The notes beneath the pieces were generated by a model. That model saw only the letters and a program-made list of their open reading frames with translations, ran no database searches and had not been told where the DNA came from. A stretch of 64,000 nt of DNA from Calonectria ilicicola. Lineage: Eukaryota; Ascomycota; Sordariomycetes; Hypocreales; Nectriaceae. The translations under genes and the position numbers were made by a program. Positions 11,639 through 23,632 of this stretch are shown here, piece after piece. Location of the stretch: positions 3,286,001 through 3,350,000 of the forward strand of contig CP085828.1 of assembly GCA_020809705.1 (NCBI GenBank), given 5' to 3'. Numbering within the stretch: the first letter of the stretch is position 1; each line of letters starts with the position of its first letter.

Positions 11639-12131
11639 ACATTACTCTCCCTCCTGCTTTAAGCAGCCGCCTGTTGATCGCTTGCGCCCTGGTCTCCGGA
11701 GATCTAAACTCTCCAAGCATCGTCTCTTGGGCTATCTGTTTTGGGTTTTCTGTCGCCCCTCCCTCCACCCGATCGCTCGTCTGCTCTTCAAAACCCCAGC
11801 AAACGGGTAGCGGCAAACGGCCTTCACATGGTCTCGGCCGTCCACCTCACTGGCCCACCCGCTTGAGATTGCCCACACAACACACCGTCTAGTTCTCCGA
11901 CTGGAAGGGCAACAGGTCGTGTGCTTTCTTTCTACCAGCTTCATCCCGCCCCGTCGCCGTCAGATCATCGTCGTTGCCTGAGCCTCAGCTTACCCTCCTT
12001 CCCCCGTCTTGCCGCCTAGCCTCCGTCTCATCGCCAGTGCTGCCTCCGGCGCCCCAGCTCCACCGTCCACATCCGCCGGCCGTCGTCACTCGGTCCCGGA
12101 TCCCGCCAGGCTGCCCCTGAATCCCCTGGAA

Positions 12132-12146
12132 ATGAGAAAGAATTGA
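12132..12146 (+). promoter_or_regulatory. Upstream ORF in the ethanolamine kinase leader (4 codons)
   Basis: ATG at 12132, three sense codons, TGA at 12144-12146, 204 nt before the kinase start codon. Use depends on the unknown transcription start. Confidence 0.35.
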
Positions 12147-12350
12147 AGACTGCGTGGTCTATTTTCCTCGTCCTTTCCCTCCCGCAATCTTCACTGGCGG
12201 TGCCTTGGCCCTCTAGCCCTCCTAGCACAGCATCTCCATAGCACTGCATCGCTCTGCCGCGTGCTTTTCCTGTTGTTTGCTTGTCGCAGCCCCTTATCCT
12301 TGCCCACCACCGTCCCCTCCATCCCCCGGTTTTCCTCTCCGCCTCCCACC

Positions 12351-13701
12351 ATGTCGCCGTCGGCTCACAACGGCGGCCAGCACGGCCATGTCCCCTTTCT
12401 GCCCCTTACCTACGACAATAAAGATTCGCAAAACTCTGCCCTCAAGCTCATCCTGACTCTGATGCCTGATTGGGCCAGTGAAGACTCGCATGTAGAATTT
12501 GTGCGCTTCACTGACGGCATTACCAACACTCTGCTCAAGGCTGTCAACCGTCGGCCCGGCCTATCCAAGGAAGACGTTGATCGGGAGTCCATCTTGCTCC
12601 GAGCCTTCGGTCACGGGACCGCTGTCATCATCGACCGTGAGCGCGAAGCCGCAAATCACGAGCTGCTCTGGAGACACGGTCTTGCCACCGAGCTGCTCGC
12701 CCGCTTTCAAAATGGCATGCTGTACCGTTTCATCGTTGGCAAACCTGCTCGTGCACAGGATCTCAGCGACCCCCCTATTCTGACGGCTGTCGCCCGCCGC
12801 CTTGCGCAGTGGCATGCAACAGTGCCCTGCCTCCCCGGCCCCGTTCACGGCCAGAACGGCCCCAACGGTCACGCTAGCGACCAGTCCAGCTCCGACGCCA
12901 ACGGCCATGTCAACGGAGATGGACAGGAGAAGTCGCACACCGACATGATCAACAATGCGGCCCCAGGCAAGCCACCGCCAAACGTCTGGACAACCATGCA
13001 GAAGTGGATTCTGGCTTTACCCACCGACACTGACGCCCAGCGTGAGAGGCAGACTCTGCTGCAGCATGAATTGGAGGAGATGATTCAAAAACTAAGCCAG
13101 CGTCCAGGACTGGGCCAAAACGGGGTATGTCAATACAATGCGCTAAATATGCACGAATGATGAAAACAAGGATGTTTAGTAGTGCTAACCATGTATGATG
13201 CAGCTTGTTTTTGCTCATTGCGATTTGCTGTGTGCCAATGTCATTATCCACCAAGCGGAGGGTACAGAGACGTCGGTGAGTTTCATCGATTATGAGTACG
13301 CGACGCCATCGCCTGTGGCGTTCGATATTGCCAATCATTTTGCCGAGTGGGTAGGATACGACTGCGACTATACGCTGGTGCCAACCCAGGATCAACGACG
13401 TGTTTTCATCCGAGAGTATGTTAAGACATACTTTCAGCTCACCGGTGAGCCGATAGATGAGGACGAAGAAGTCGTCAAGTTGATGGAGGAGGTTGACGTG
13501 TACCGCGGAGTGCCCGGCTTTTACTGGGGAATCTGGTCGCTGATCCAGTCCATCATTTCTGAGATCGACTTCGATTATGCCTCATATGCTGAGCTGCGAT
13601 TGGACGAGTACTGGCAGTACAAGGCCGAAACTGATGGGAGCCGTAAGGTGGCTGGAAAGGAGATGTCACTGCGAGAGAAGACATGGTGGCGCGCCGAGTA
13701 A
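12351..13701 (+). CDS. eki1: Ethanolamine kinase
   Basis: Two exons, 12351..13124 and 13204..13701, join at phase 0 to 423 residues; the 79-bp intron has GTATGT, a GCTAAC branch and CAG. The protein matches the choline/ethanolamine kinase fold. It has FTDGITNTLLKA near the N-terminus for ATP binding, the Brenner loop HCDLLCANVI with catalytic His263-Cys-Asp265 and Asn270, and the metal-binding FIDYEY at Asp286-Glu288, followed by AFDIANHFAEW. The DGITN motif favours ethanolamine over choline kinase. Family knowledge: it phosphorylates ethanolamine with ATP, the first step of the CDP-ethanolamine branch of phosphatidylethanolamine synthesis, in the cytosol. A Gly/Asn/His/Ser-rich insert of about 35 residues sits mid-protein, around residues 165-200, and looks disordered. 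The start at ATG 12351 has a strong CCCACCATG context; a longer in-frame extension upstream reads as leader. Confidence 0.94.
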
Positions 13702-15057
13702 ATGTGTGACACATGGGAAGCGGCAGGCAGTTGACTGGGGCGCAGCGTCCGAGGCCGCGTCTGAGAGGAGGCCCAAAACTAAAGGAAGCATGTTGGAACG
13801 AGTTGCGCATGGGTGAGTGAGAGATTGAACGAGTGAGAGATGACAGTGAGTGGCTTGGGCTTGCATGAAAGGATACAGGGAGAGCGTTCGGGTTTCGCAG
13901 TTGGCTGACCTCTTCTTGTTCTCACCCTGCTGTCCCTCTGCTTCGTCTATCCCTCCGCCTTTTCGTCCTTGCCGACCAAGGGCGTTGCCTCCCCCACCCA
14001 TTCACCCTTGAGCATCCTCTCTTTGTCTGGTTCCTTATTTTTTGTTCATGACGATACAAAATTATCAGCTCAACCACCATGATGTGAATGGCCAAAAGGG
14101 GGAACGAGTACAGTCATTCAACATGAGCTACAGCGTGGTACGAACTTGCGTCAGTGTAATACCTCACATGAGAAGCAATTTAGCCTTTCATCTTATATAA
14201 AACTATAATGCGTATATTTATTTATTCACGACTGAACAAACATTCCCTTTTGGTCTCGATGGAATTCACTGCAGGTTTATACGAGGAAAATGGATGTAGC
14301 AGCAGGCAAAGCATTAGGTGCAGAAGGCACCGTTCCCGTGACGTGTGTAGACTTGGGTACTAACCAGCTCACCAGTGGATTGTGACATGGCATTATGTGT
14401 GTCTGGCAGAGATACGCTACGCATGTGGACGAAATAAATTCTCGCATCCTCCATGTTCCCTTTATGGTTGTTAACCCTCCGCTCCGGTGTCACCCGCAGC
14501 CGACCAACCCGGGACAAGGCCCCGCAGAGTGGCCCTTCGGGAAGCGAAAGTTGCTTGTGGCTTGTGAGTGAGGGCAAGCGAGCGAGGGAGAAGTGGCTGG
14601 CGTGGGGTGGTGGGTGGATGGTGTGCTAGGTCAACCAAGCAGAAGGCGAGACGGGGCTTGGCGAGGTGCGTGTTTGCGAGTTCAATTGGTGGCCGGTGAC
14701 TTCTAGGTCGGTCAGCGGTTCTGGAGGGCGGCGGGGAGGCAGATCTGTATGCAGCCAGCGAGCTGTGCGTGTGTCCCGTACGAGGCGGTGCGGTGCGGTT
14801 GGTATTGCCATTGCAAGAGGAGTATTGGGTGTGTGATGGGGCTAGTCCCCGTGGCAGGGCAGAGAGATGCGAGATGAGTAAGGATTGCGCCCCAGCAGCG
14901 TGGCTCAAGCCCAGCTTGGGGGATCCCAGCAGGGCTACCGAGTGTTGTAATTTGCAGCTGAGCCAGGCTGGAACGGGAGCATGGCAATAGCATGGCTTTG
15001 GCATGGCGAGCCGGGGTGGTGAATTGAGCTGCCTCTGGGATTGGCGCCCCTCCATTG

Positions 15058-15081
15058 CATGCCCATGTCCATGCCCAGGCC
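15058..15081 (+). repeat. Degenerate CATGCC hexamer repeat (4 units)
   Basis: Four hexamers CATGCC, CATGTC, CATGCC and CAGGCC in tandem. On the other strand this is GGCATG, the same unit seen at 37740-37763 and, as two copies, near 58091. Confidence 0.6.
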
Positions 15082-17066
15082 CATGATTGATACGGTCCGA
15101 GCTTTGGGGAGCAAAAGAGCTAGTTTCATGCAGCAGCAGGCAGGGCAGAGGCCAGAAGGAGTCCGAGGTATGTACGTACATGCAACGAGTAACCTGTCTT
15201 GTACATGGATCCGGCATTAGCAGGCATCAAGGGGTCCAAGTTCCGCCCAGTTACAAGATCGAGCAACATGACTGCATGGCTGTCGATTTCTGGCAACTGC
15301 TCCGGAAGAAGCCCGCATGAAGGTAAGCAAGCATCTCGCCGCCTTTCGAGGCGACTGGGACGATGGCAAGGGCTGAGGCGACAGCGAATAAGCGAGGATC
15401 GCGTGACGGCCAGTGCGCAGCCCCAACTCAACGGTTCCGCGCTCAAGGGCCCCATGTCGGAATGTCTCATCTTGTCTTTGACTTTTCTTCCCCCTCTCCC
15501 ATTCATATCCCCGAAGAGCTTCTAGGGTTTTAGTGTAATGTTCTTTTTTTTCGTTTTTTTTTTTTTTTTCTCCAGTTGTTTCCAGGATGACGAAGCCCCC
15601 GCGGTTTCATCTTTTGGGACCACCAATCCAACCCCCATCCCTCGTCCTTGGTCATCATCATCCACCGCGTAGTACAATTAGCCATTCAGCCATTGAGTAA
15701 TCCATTTAGCCAGCCGTTGATTGACTGACCCATCCATCAATTGATTGACGGGGGCACGGTCCACGCCCATCCACCTGCCCAGAGCACGGACAGACGTGGC
15801 AAGGCAGAGGCAAGACACTGACAAGCCACTCTTTGTCTCTCCCCCCCACGTCTCCATCAGGGCGACTATCCGGCACCGGGAACTAACACGCGTTCACACT
15901 ACCACAACTCAAAAGAGCAACCGCGCTCTTTGTTTTTTTTCTGCGCTTATTACAAGTCGCTATTGTACTGCAACTCCGTCTCATCTCTGACAAGCCACAC
16001 TGTCGGCTCGTGACACGCACTAGTCGCATCGGCTTTCCCATCACGTCCTTCCCAATCTCCAAATGCTCATCTCGGCGAGAAACTGGAAAACCAAATTACG
16101 TGAATCAACTAGAGACCACTTGATGAGGCAAAAAGAGAGGGATATAGAGGAAAACAGGCCCGCGGCAGACCAAACTAGACGCAGTAGCGTCCGTCAAAGA
16201 CCCAGAACAAGGGACCCTCTGTGGGCGGCACCATGTTGCTGCTGTCGCTCCCATTGGACATGTTAGTCGTCATCTCGATTCATCTCTTGTCTCTTCTCTT
16301 TGACTCTCGGGCTCTTGGGTTTGGAAAGACTTCCCGCCGCTAGCCTCCACGGGTAAAGCCAGGTTAATGTATGTACATGCTACCCTCCTGCCTACTTGGT
16401 GAGGCATCAGGACGCAACACACGGCAGCTTTGTTGGGCTCGAACCCTGAGCAGGCAAGCTTACGTCTGGCTCGAGGTACCCTGCATTGGATCAATCTGAC
16501 AGTGCACCCGGTACATGTACGCATACTCACACATGTACATGATGATGAGCCCAGCCAGCCTGTGTCCGTCTGGCCGCTACCCAAGCAAAAAGCCTTTCCC
16601 GAAGGCTTCCCGCTCAGAGAGCTTCCCGCCGTCACTAACCCGTCCGTGTGCGCCCCACACGAAACTCTCACGGACATAGTGAACCCTTGCTCATCAGCCC
16701 GACGCGTGTGCTGCGCTGAATCCGCCCCGCCCGGGTCAAGGCGAGACATGAACGGCGCACTAGATGAGGGAAAAGAAGCAACGACTGTGAGTCCCAGACG
16801 TCACCGCCAGCACCAGCGCCGAGCCACCAGAACCACCAGTCGCCCACCGCTGTGGCACAGGCTACTGTAACATCAGGCGGTGCCTCTTACATCGGCCGAC
16901 ATGGGGCTTTTCATCCAGCTCTTCTCAGCATGCCCCCCAGCTCCTCAGGCTGCTGAACCACCTTCCATGACAGGGCAAGCAGGGCTACCGTGCGAGTGGG
17001 CGACAGGGCTCCCTCGACAGGGCGCCACACACGCAGAGCAGCAGAATACCACCAAAGTCTGCTGTA

Positions 17067-17125
17067 CACCACACACACACACACGCACACACACACACAT
17101 TCGCTCACACTCACACTCACACACT
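17067..17125 (+). repeat. CA microsatellite followed by a CTCACA tract
   Basis: An almost perfect (CA)n run with one G interruption (17067-17099), then imperfect CTCACA units to about 17125. It lies in noncoding sequence. Confidence 0.85.
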
Positions 17126-17244
17126 ACTCCGTATCCATGACCGACCTGTGGCTCTTCTGTGGCTCACTAAAGAAACGGGGGCTTGCGCGGGTCGACGGCG
17201 AGCAGGAAGGGTGGGTTGGGGAATGCTCGTGCTCCCTCGTGCTG

Positions 17245-17273
17245 ATACATACGTACATACATACACATACATA
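17245..17273 (+). repeat. (TACA)n microsatellite
   Basis: Imperfect tandem TACA/TACG units in the intergenic region. It forms part of the TGTACA-rich stretch noted separately. Confidence 0.7.
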
Positions 17274-18239
17274 GTCGTGGCCGGGACCGGGGCCCGGTTC
17301 TTTGATCCCCGCTGCGCTGCCGTCGTCGTCGGTGATGGGACATACTGTGCATGACTTTCGGGCTTCTCGACCTGCACGCTCGTGAGGAATGGCTCCATCA
17401 ATCACTAATTCAGCTGAGAACACGAGGCGAGCGAGAAGCAGGAATCCACACTCGCACACTTGGTCAAATGCAATGCTCAGCTGGGGCTCGGGCTTGGGGC
17501 TCGGGCTATACCGCGTCTGTCTCTTACTCGGCCAGAGAAGCGGGCCTCCTGTCTGCTCTCTCACGAGCCAGTTCTCTTGTTTCCCATTGTTTCGTCCAAT
17601 GTCCTTCTGTTACATCTCACCGTTGCCGCGCTTAACCCCGAGGTACATAAAACATGACCAAGTACAATGCCATGCCATGCCATTGCCCTGCGGTACCTTG
17701 TCCCAGAGAGTGAGGTATAACTCGCCTTACCGTTGGCACTTACATACTCGCCTATACCTTACAGGGTCCCCTCGCGGCGTCTACGGTCCCTGCTGTCCCT
17801 ACTAGTTCCCTGCCCGAGGGCCACTCTTTCAAGGCTCCCAAGCATTTCACAAGCCCAGGCCACACGCATCGTCGCCGGCACTATCTCCAAATCTGCCGTG
17901 ACGGGGGGGGGTTGCCCCACCTTTTCTCACTCTCCGTCTCCGTCAACCCGTCCTCTCTCTCACACACACTTCTTGCCCCAAGGGCGGCGACTGGGGCCCC
18001 AGCACCATGTCGTGTCCGTCGATAAAACCTAGTCCTTCCATTCACATTGATTCCACCTCTCTGTCAGAGCCTCAGGACTGAATCCCGCCCAGTTCCAGTT
18101 CTCGCTTCCCCGTTGCTCGCTGGTCTCCGGCCTCGCCCTTGTCTGCCTCACCTCGTTTTGTCGTGTGCCTGCATCTGCGTTGGGCAATGGCCGCTGGTCG
18201 ACTATAGCTTCCCGCCAGCAAAAGTCTGACAAGTCCGCC

Positions 18240-18311
18240 ATGCTCATGCTAGGCAGTACGGCCCAGCACGACATCTCTTCCTCGACAAGACGACGAGACG
18301 AGATGAGGTGA
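18240..18311 (+). promoter_or_regulatory. Upstream ORF directly before the C2H2 gene (23 codons)
   Basis: ATG at 18240 opens a 23-codon frame that ends in TGA at 18309-18311, only 12 nt before the main ATG at 18324. It has Arg-rich codons near its end. Such close spacing would make re-initiation at the main start inefficient, so the frame could repress it. Confidence 0.45.
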
Positions 18312-18323
18312 CCTGAACCAGAT

Positions 18324-21300
18324 ATGAGCAGGGATGAGTCCACTCCGTCGACCATGTCCGGTCCGGAGCCCAACCTCGATGCAGCCGTCCATCATGTCCA
18401 TGTTCCGCTTCAACATGCTTCGGCTCTGTTTTCCTCTGCTGTTTCTGCTGTCACTCCTACCTCCGCTTCTGTCGCCGCGTCTGACTCTGCTCCGGCTGAC
18501 TTGGGGTCGAAATCCTTCGCATCGTCTCCCTCTCGGCATACCCGCGATGTCACCTTGGATGTTGCCCTCGAGCTTGACATGCTGCGTCATAAGTTACGAC
18601 TCCTCGAGGACGCTTTCGAACGCCATGGTTTGTCCTGTCCCATTTCCGTTACTATTTCCTCTTTACCCGCGTGTTACCTTTCAGTATCTACAATGCTTAT
18701 GCTTGCCCCTCCACTAATTCCCTCTGATTCATCCTGCTCACTGCTCCCCGCTCCAGGTATTGCGTCACGCATCCCTAATCTATCGGATGCTGAAGAGGCC
18801 CGGGCGTTGCAGTACCGGTGCGAGTGCCTCGAGGCGGCCTTTGCTCAAAAATGTAAGTGAAAGAAAGCATAATCTATCTATTCATATGAACATTATAAAT
18901 CGACTTCGCGGGCTCGAAAAAAAAAATGTGAAAAAAGAAAAAACTAACAGCATAGCCTTGGATGTGGCTGCCATCTTGACACACATTCCATCAGACGAGG
19001 CACCGCCAGGGTTTATGCCGTGGTTGGACAAGAACCTCGCTCTCGTTCGCCAAGGTCAACCAACTTCCCCATTGTCATCTCGAGATGCCACTTCCACTCG
19101 AGCAACCTTCAAGTGCTGGAACGAACAGTGTATTCATTACATTTACGGCTTTTCATCTCGGACTGACCGAGATAACCATGCTCGACTCCATATGTCGGCT
19201 CTAACTAGAGACCCTGATAGTGCTCTTGGCCTTAGACGCACCCTGCCACCGACAGATCAACCTCTACCAAAACCCCCAGAGCACATCTTAAGGAACAGGA
19301 TGCTCCCTGCCCAGCCACCAGGTCCTCTGGTAACCACAAACCTACCTCCCCTTCCTCTCCCAACACCTTCCACAGCAAGCACAGCAACAAGAGACTCGGC
19401 AACTAGCTTCAATTTTCCAGACCCTCGCCCTCCGCTTGTCCGTAACTTGGTCGATGCAGATGTCGACCCCCAACTGCCCCCCCTGAAAAGAGCCCGAGTT
19501 GGACATCACCGCTTAAAATCTATTGGAGAGCTCCAACTCCTGCGCAAGAGCGAGCCCTGTCTCCGATGCCGAGCGTTCAACAAGCAGGTACAGCCACCCT
19601 TCGTTTTGCAAGCTCACTCCTAATAATGACTCTGTCGGCTCATACTATTTCTAGTGCGATACAAATAACCTCTGTACATGCTGCACCGACCTCCCGTTGT
19701 CAGAAAACGAGGCTCACTGGAATTATCTGGGTTGTTATCGTGGATCGGTTGTGTCACTTGTTGATCGGATCCTTCCAGGTATCAAGAGCTCCCATCTTGC
19801 CAGGTTTACGTCCCAGGTTGACCATGGAGTAGGACCAGTATCATCTCAACCAACCCAGACTCCAATAACACCTCCTCATCCCCGCCAAGGCAACATTAAT
19901 GATTTCATATTCCGAGCTTATCCATCTTTATCGGGCGGGGCTTTTGTCAGCGGCTTTAGAGTTGATTTTCAGGACACATTTTGGTGGACAGAGGGCGATT
20001 TGGACCTCGGCCAACGGTCAACTAATCAGTTACCCCCCGAAGCTGCGACCATGCCTCCGGTCCTGCGGGTTCTTGCTACGAGTTGGAACTGCCAAGACAC
20101 TGCCTACAACTTCCTCGAACTTTTAACTATTAGTGGTCAGCTTTCAGCCTCCCGAGAGATGGAAATGACGACTCATCCGACGCTGTATCGGGCAAAGCAA
20201 CTCCTCCGAGAGGTGGTGTTTTACGATGTTCTACAATCACGCCCAACTATTCGCCCAGGGCCCGCTCATCCTCGAAACCCCCCACCCGATGACTTTGCTT
20301 TTTCCGATCGGAGCCATCTCCTAAGGTCTTTTACATTACGGTTTCTGAGCTCATTCGACCTCGCAGTGTCGGAAAAACCAAATCACAACCTAAAGCACTG
20401 GCTAGGGATATTCCTTTCTCTATGTATCTTCAGCACGGTGAAGACGATACTTATGGACATGGCTTTTCCCTTCCAACAGGGCCCTAACATATCACGATAT
20501 CCAGGTACAGCACCTGTGGAAGCAACAGGTTATGCACCAAACCACGTGTACAAAGCTCTAGTCGAACTGTTTGCTGCATCTAGTGAAGCATTTCCTAACA
20601 ACTTGACGCCAGAAGAAGCAGCATTACTACAGCGTACGGATCGGGTGACCCATAGGGAAGCATGGCAGTCGCATAATATCGCTTCTTACTTCGATTTTCT
20701 GATAGATCTTGGAAGAGGGGAAATAGAGGGGTATGGGTTCCATGGGTTTGTCCGCCCTTCAAGGGGCAGCGAAACGAACCTAGGAGTTAGCCTCCTACAC
20801 TCAAGCTTATTACAGGACTCTCCATCAAGACATGGTTTTCCGGCTTTCGAGCAGAGTTCGGGCCCTTGGAAGACAGAGACTACAGCGCTTGGCTCCGGGC
20901 TCGATCGCCATATTCTAGGACAGCCCTATAATGTTCATGATTCTGCAGAGCGAGCACGACGGCACACGGTTGGAGAAGACATGTCATCACTGCTCGAACC
21001 ACGACGACCCTTGGGTGAACCGATCCCTCCGCCCAAGTACCGCTCCGCATATCAAAGGCCTTCGTTGCGTCGGGTTTATTGCGATAAATGCAACGAACAT
21101 CCAGATGGGTTTCGGGGCGAGCACGAACTTAGGCGGCATGTTGATGCGAAACACTCACCCATGGTGAAGCGATGGATTTGCAAGGAACCGAAACACTCAA
21201 GTCCGACATCACCGCAGCCAATCATCCCACTAACTCGCTGCAAAGCATGCTTAGCACAGAAGCGGTACGGCGCCTACTACAATGCCGCAGCCCATCTCCG

Positions 21301-22339
21301 CCGTGCTCATTTCCGTCCTCACCGGGCGGGAAAAGCCAGCGGCGACTGGCCATCAATGACGGTTCTCAAGGATTGGATGAAGGAAGTGCAACAGTCTGCC
21401 GATGCTAGCGAGGATGCTTCTTCTAGCGGAGGTGAAGACATGGAAGTTAGGTCACAGGCAGGCTATGGTGACCCAAATCTGAACCGCTCACCAATGACCG
21501 AACCTTCTCGACTGTCAGCGGCAGCCTCGACAACACAGCAGCTTTCCTCTATCGAGCCTCCCGTGCCTATCGACCGAATCAGCCCCTCTCGAAGGCCGAT
21601 CGAAAACCGAACTCGGTGCCCCCATCCCGAATGCGGCCGCGTGTTTCGCGATCTCGCGGCCCATATGCTCACACACCAAGAGGAACGTCCAGAAAAGTGT
21701 CCAATCGTGACGTGCGAGTATCACACCAAGGGCTTCGCAAGAAAGTACGACAAGAACCGGCACGCTCTTACACATTACCGCGGTTCCATGACATGCCCAT
21801 TCTGCCCCGGGGCGGGCACCCCCTTTGAGAAGGCCTTTAACCGAGCCGATGTCTTCAAGCGTCACCTAACTGCCTCTCATCACGTCGATCAATCTGGCCC
21901 GGGCAGCCGCCGCTTCCCAGGCGCCGAAAGTCCCCTTAGCACGAGAGCGCGCTGTTCCATTTGCCGGGGCGAATTTTCGACAGCGCAAGACTTCTACGAG
22001 CATCTCGATGATTGCGTTCTCAGCGTTATTGTTCCTGCGTCAGCACAACCCCCATCATCGTCATCATCATCATTAGTAACGGTAGCGCCAACAATACAGC
22101 CGCCAACTCAACGGAACCAACACTTACAATTTCTTCATCAGCCTGGTGGACCAGGTCCGTCACTACCTCCGCCGCCACCACCACCACCACCACTACCAAC
22201 TCAACCACAACCACAACCACAATCACAGTCACAACAGCAACAAACCCGCGGACAAACTGATGGAGATCTGCAAAGGAGAGACACAGATGGAACAGAGACT
22301 GGGCCGCAAGGACAGCACATGAGGACGGAGTCACACTAA
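18324..22339 (+). CDS. Multi-finger C2H2 protein with a Zn2Cys6-like cysteine array
   Basis: Four exons, 18324..18627, 18757..18852, 18956..19587 and 19655..22339, join in phase to 1238 residues. In order: Ser/Ala-rich N-terminus; two short heptad-like segments (LDMLRHKLRLLEDAF, ALQYRCECLEAAF); a C2H2 finger at about 186-212; a cysteine array C335-x2-C338-x6-C345-x5-C351-x2-C354; a long helical middle; C2H2-like pairs near 800-900, including YNAAAHLRRAHF; paired fingers near 999-1085 (CGRVFRDLAAHMLTH; FARKYDKNRHALTHY; FNRADVFKRHLTASHH); a CSICRGEF finger; and a Pro/Gln-repeat tail. The class is found in filamentous fungi and presumed to be nuclear DNA-binding regulators; I know of no assigned function. 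An acceptor at 18950 would create a stop, so the next AG (18955) is used. ATG 18354 is an alternative start. Confidence 0.85.
22151..22250 (+). repeat. CCA/CAA-rich repeats encoding a Pro/Gln tail
   Basis: Imperfect (CCG/CCA)n followed by CCACAA and CAACAG units inside the last exon of the C2H2 gene. They encode a run of nine prolines and then PQ/SQ repeats. Likely length-variable between strains. Confidence 0.8.
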
Positions 22340-22598
22340 TTTACCATTTTGTTATTTGGTGCGCGATGAGTAACTGGGCCGGCAAATCTGTTGTTTTTTT
22401 TTCTCTTGTTTATCTTTTTTCTTCTTCTTTTTTAAATTTCTCTTCGTTTCGTTGTCAATGTTCTCCCCCATTCGCGTACTCGGTACTTATTATATTTGGC
22501 TCGACCGTGTTGATATCGCTATCCAGCACTTGCCAAACAGAGCGTGAACATTTCTCGAAGTCTTCTCTCGTCGTCACTCGTTATCATCGTCATCATGA

Positions 22599-22634
<36 letters not shown>

Positions 22635-23632
22635 TCTTGGGCAGGCGTCGTCGTTCCAGACATTGAAGATACTCAGTCAGAGTCACACGACCCCTGCTTT
22701 CTTGAATCCTCCAGGCGATGGATACAAGGGGGGCCTTCTAGTTTTAAAAAAAACAAAATTTAGATAAAAGGAAACACGTGCATAAAGTACAGGCACGAAA
22801 TGGATCAAAGTGCTGGACCGTTCTTTTTCTTTTTTAAACTTCCAAGTGCTTTTTTAACTCTAAACCATGAGGTTGTGCTTTCGGCACCGTTATGCCGTTT
22901 GTGCCGTTTTTGCCGCGATTATCATTCCACAAGGATGATTAGGTTGATCCCAATTAGAGTTGTGCTGGGGACTATTCCTCCCACGTGCCTCAGTGTGTAT
23001 GCCTATAATTTCCAGGGTTGGCTCTGTGGGGATGTTCGGGGGAGGGCGTCGTTCCAGAAGCTTTCTAGGGCCCCATGTTCCTGCAGCGTTCGAGGATGCA
23101 GGAGGAAGGGGAGCGTTCGGTGGAGCGAGAGCACCAAGGAAGGTAAGTGTCAAGACATACCGCTTGGCTACTTGAGGCACCCACCCGGTCTCCTGGGTCG
23201 TATAATCGTATAAGACTGAATGATGATGAGAAGATGGGAGATGAAGAATTGCCAGTGTGATCAAAATATTACAGACAACAGTTGCAAATCATAGAATGGG
23301 AACAAACTTATTATTCCAAAGATTACATGACGGTAGACTACGCCCTTCGTACTGTTCACGTTGCTGAGATGATTGCTGTAATCACATAGAGTTCATTCTA
23401 AAAAAAAATAATTTGAGACAATCAAGATGTTTTAACAATGAGGAAATCAATTTATAACGCCATGCCATGCTATTTGTAACTTGCTATTGCTACATCAGGT
23501 ATCTCTTTTGAGCCACCACGGCCACACCAAACACAAAAAACTATTAGAGAAACTATATTAGGAAAAAAGAAGGAAATAATGAGTGTGATCTATGGCAATG
23601 GTGATTTTTTTTCGTGCAAATCTAGGGGAAGT
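22340..23632. other. Convergent 3' region between the C2H2 gene and the transporter
   Basis: No gene is seen. The left part is T-rich (likely C2H2 3' UTR) and contains the (GTC)11 repeat. The part from about 23.2 kb on is AT-rich and holds the transporter 3' UTR. Frames at 22800-23264 overlap on both strands without any known domain. Confidence 0.5.
22601..22633 (+). repeat. (GTC)11 microsatellite
   Basis: Eleven perfect GTC units, preceded by imperfect TCATCG units. They are about 260 bp after the C2H2 stop codon, probably in or near its 3' UTR. Confidence 0.92.

Larger units (their letters stand above)
10673..12350. other. Divergent region between NPR3 and ethanolamine kinase
   Basis: Shared upstream region of 1.7 kb. 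From about 11.5 kb it becomes pyrimidine-rich, the likely leader of the kinase gene, with a (CCA)7 tract and small upstream ORFs, for example ATG 11828 (12 codons) and ATG 12132. No gene is seen on either strand. Confidence 0.5.
13702..18323. other. 4.6 kb intergenic region upstream of the C2H2 gene
   Basis: No gene is recognised. The longest frames, such as 14471-15217 on the minus strand, are compositionally biased and carry no domain. The left end holds the kinase 3' UTR, and an AT-rich patch lies near 14190-14230. The stretch 15160-17275 is studded with TGTACA/GTACAT motifs and CA and TACA microsatellites. A poly-T run lies near 15545-15570. The right end, from about 17.8 kb, is pyrimidine-rich leader for the C2H2 gene. 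Confidence 0.45.

Noticed and set aside
14471..15217. 248-codon minus-strand frame
   Set aside because: Rich in Ser, Pro, His and Arg with no domain; it crosses a hexamer repeat and competes with plus-strand frames. Noncoding spacer is the simpler reading.
16425..16455. Possible tRNA T-arm (GGTTCGAGCC on the minus strand)
   Set aside because: The flanking bases do not form a 5-bp T stem and no other tRNA arm is found.
18941..18950. First acceptor (CTAACAG) of intron 2 in the C2H2 gene
   Set aside because: Splicing there gives an in-frame TAG at once; the AG five bases later keeps the frame open and matches the following protein sequence. The CTAAC is more likely the branch site.
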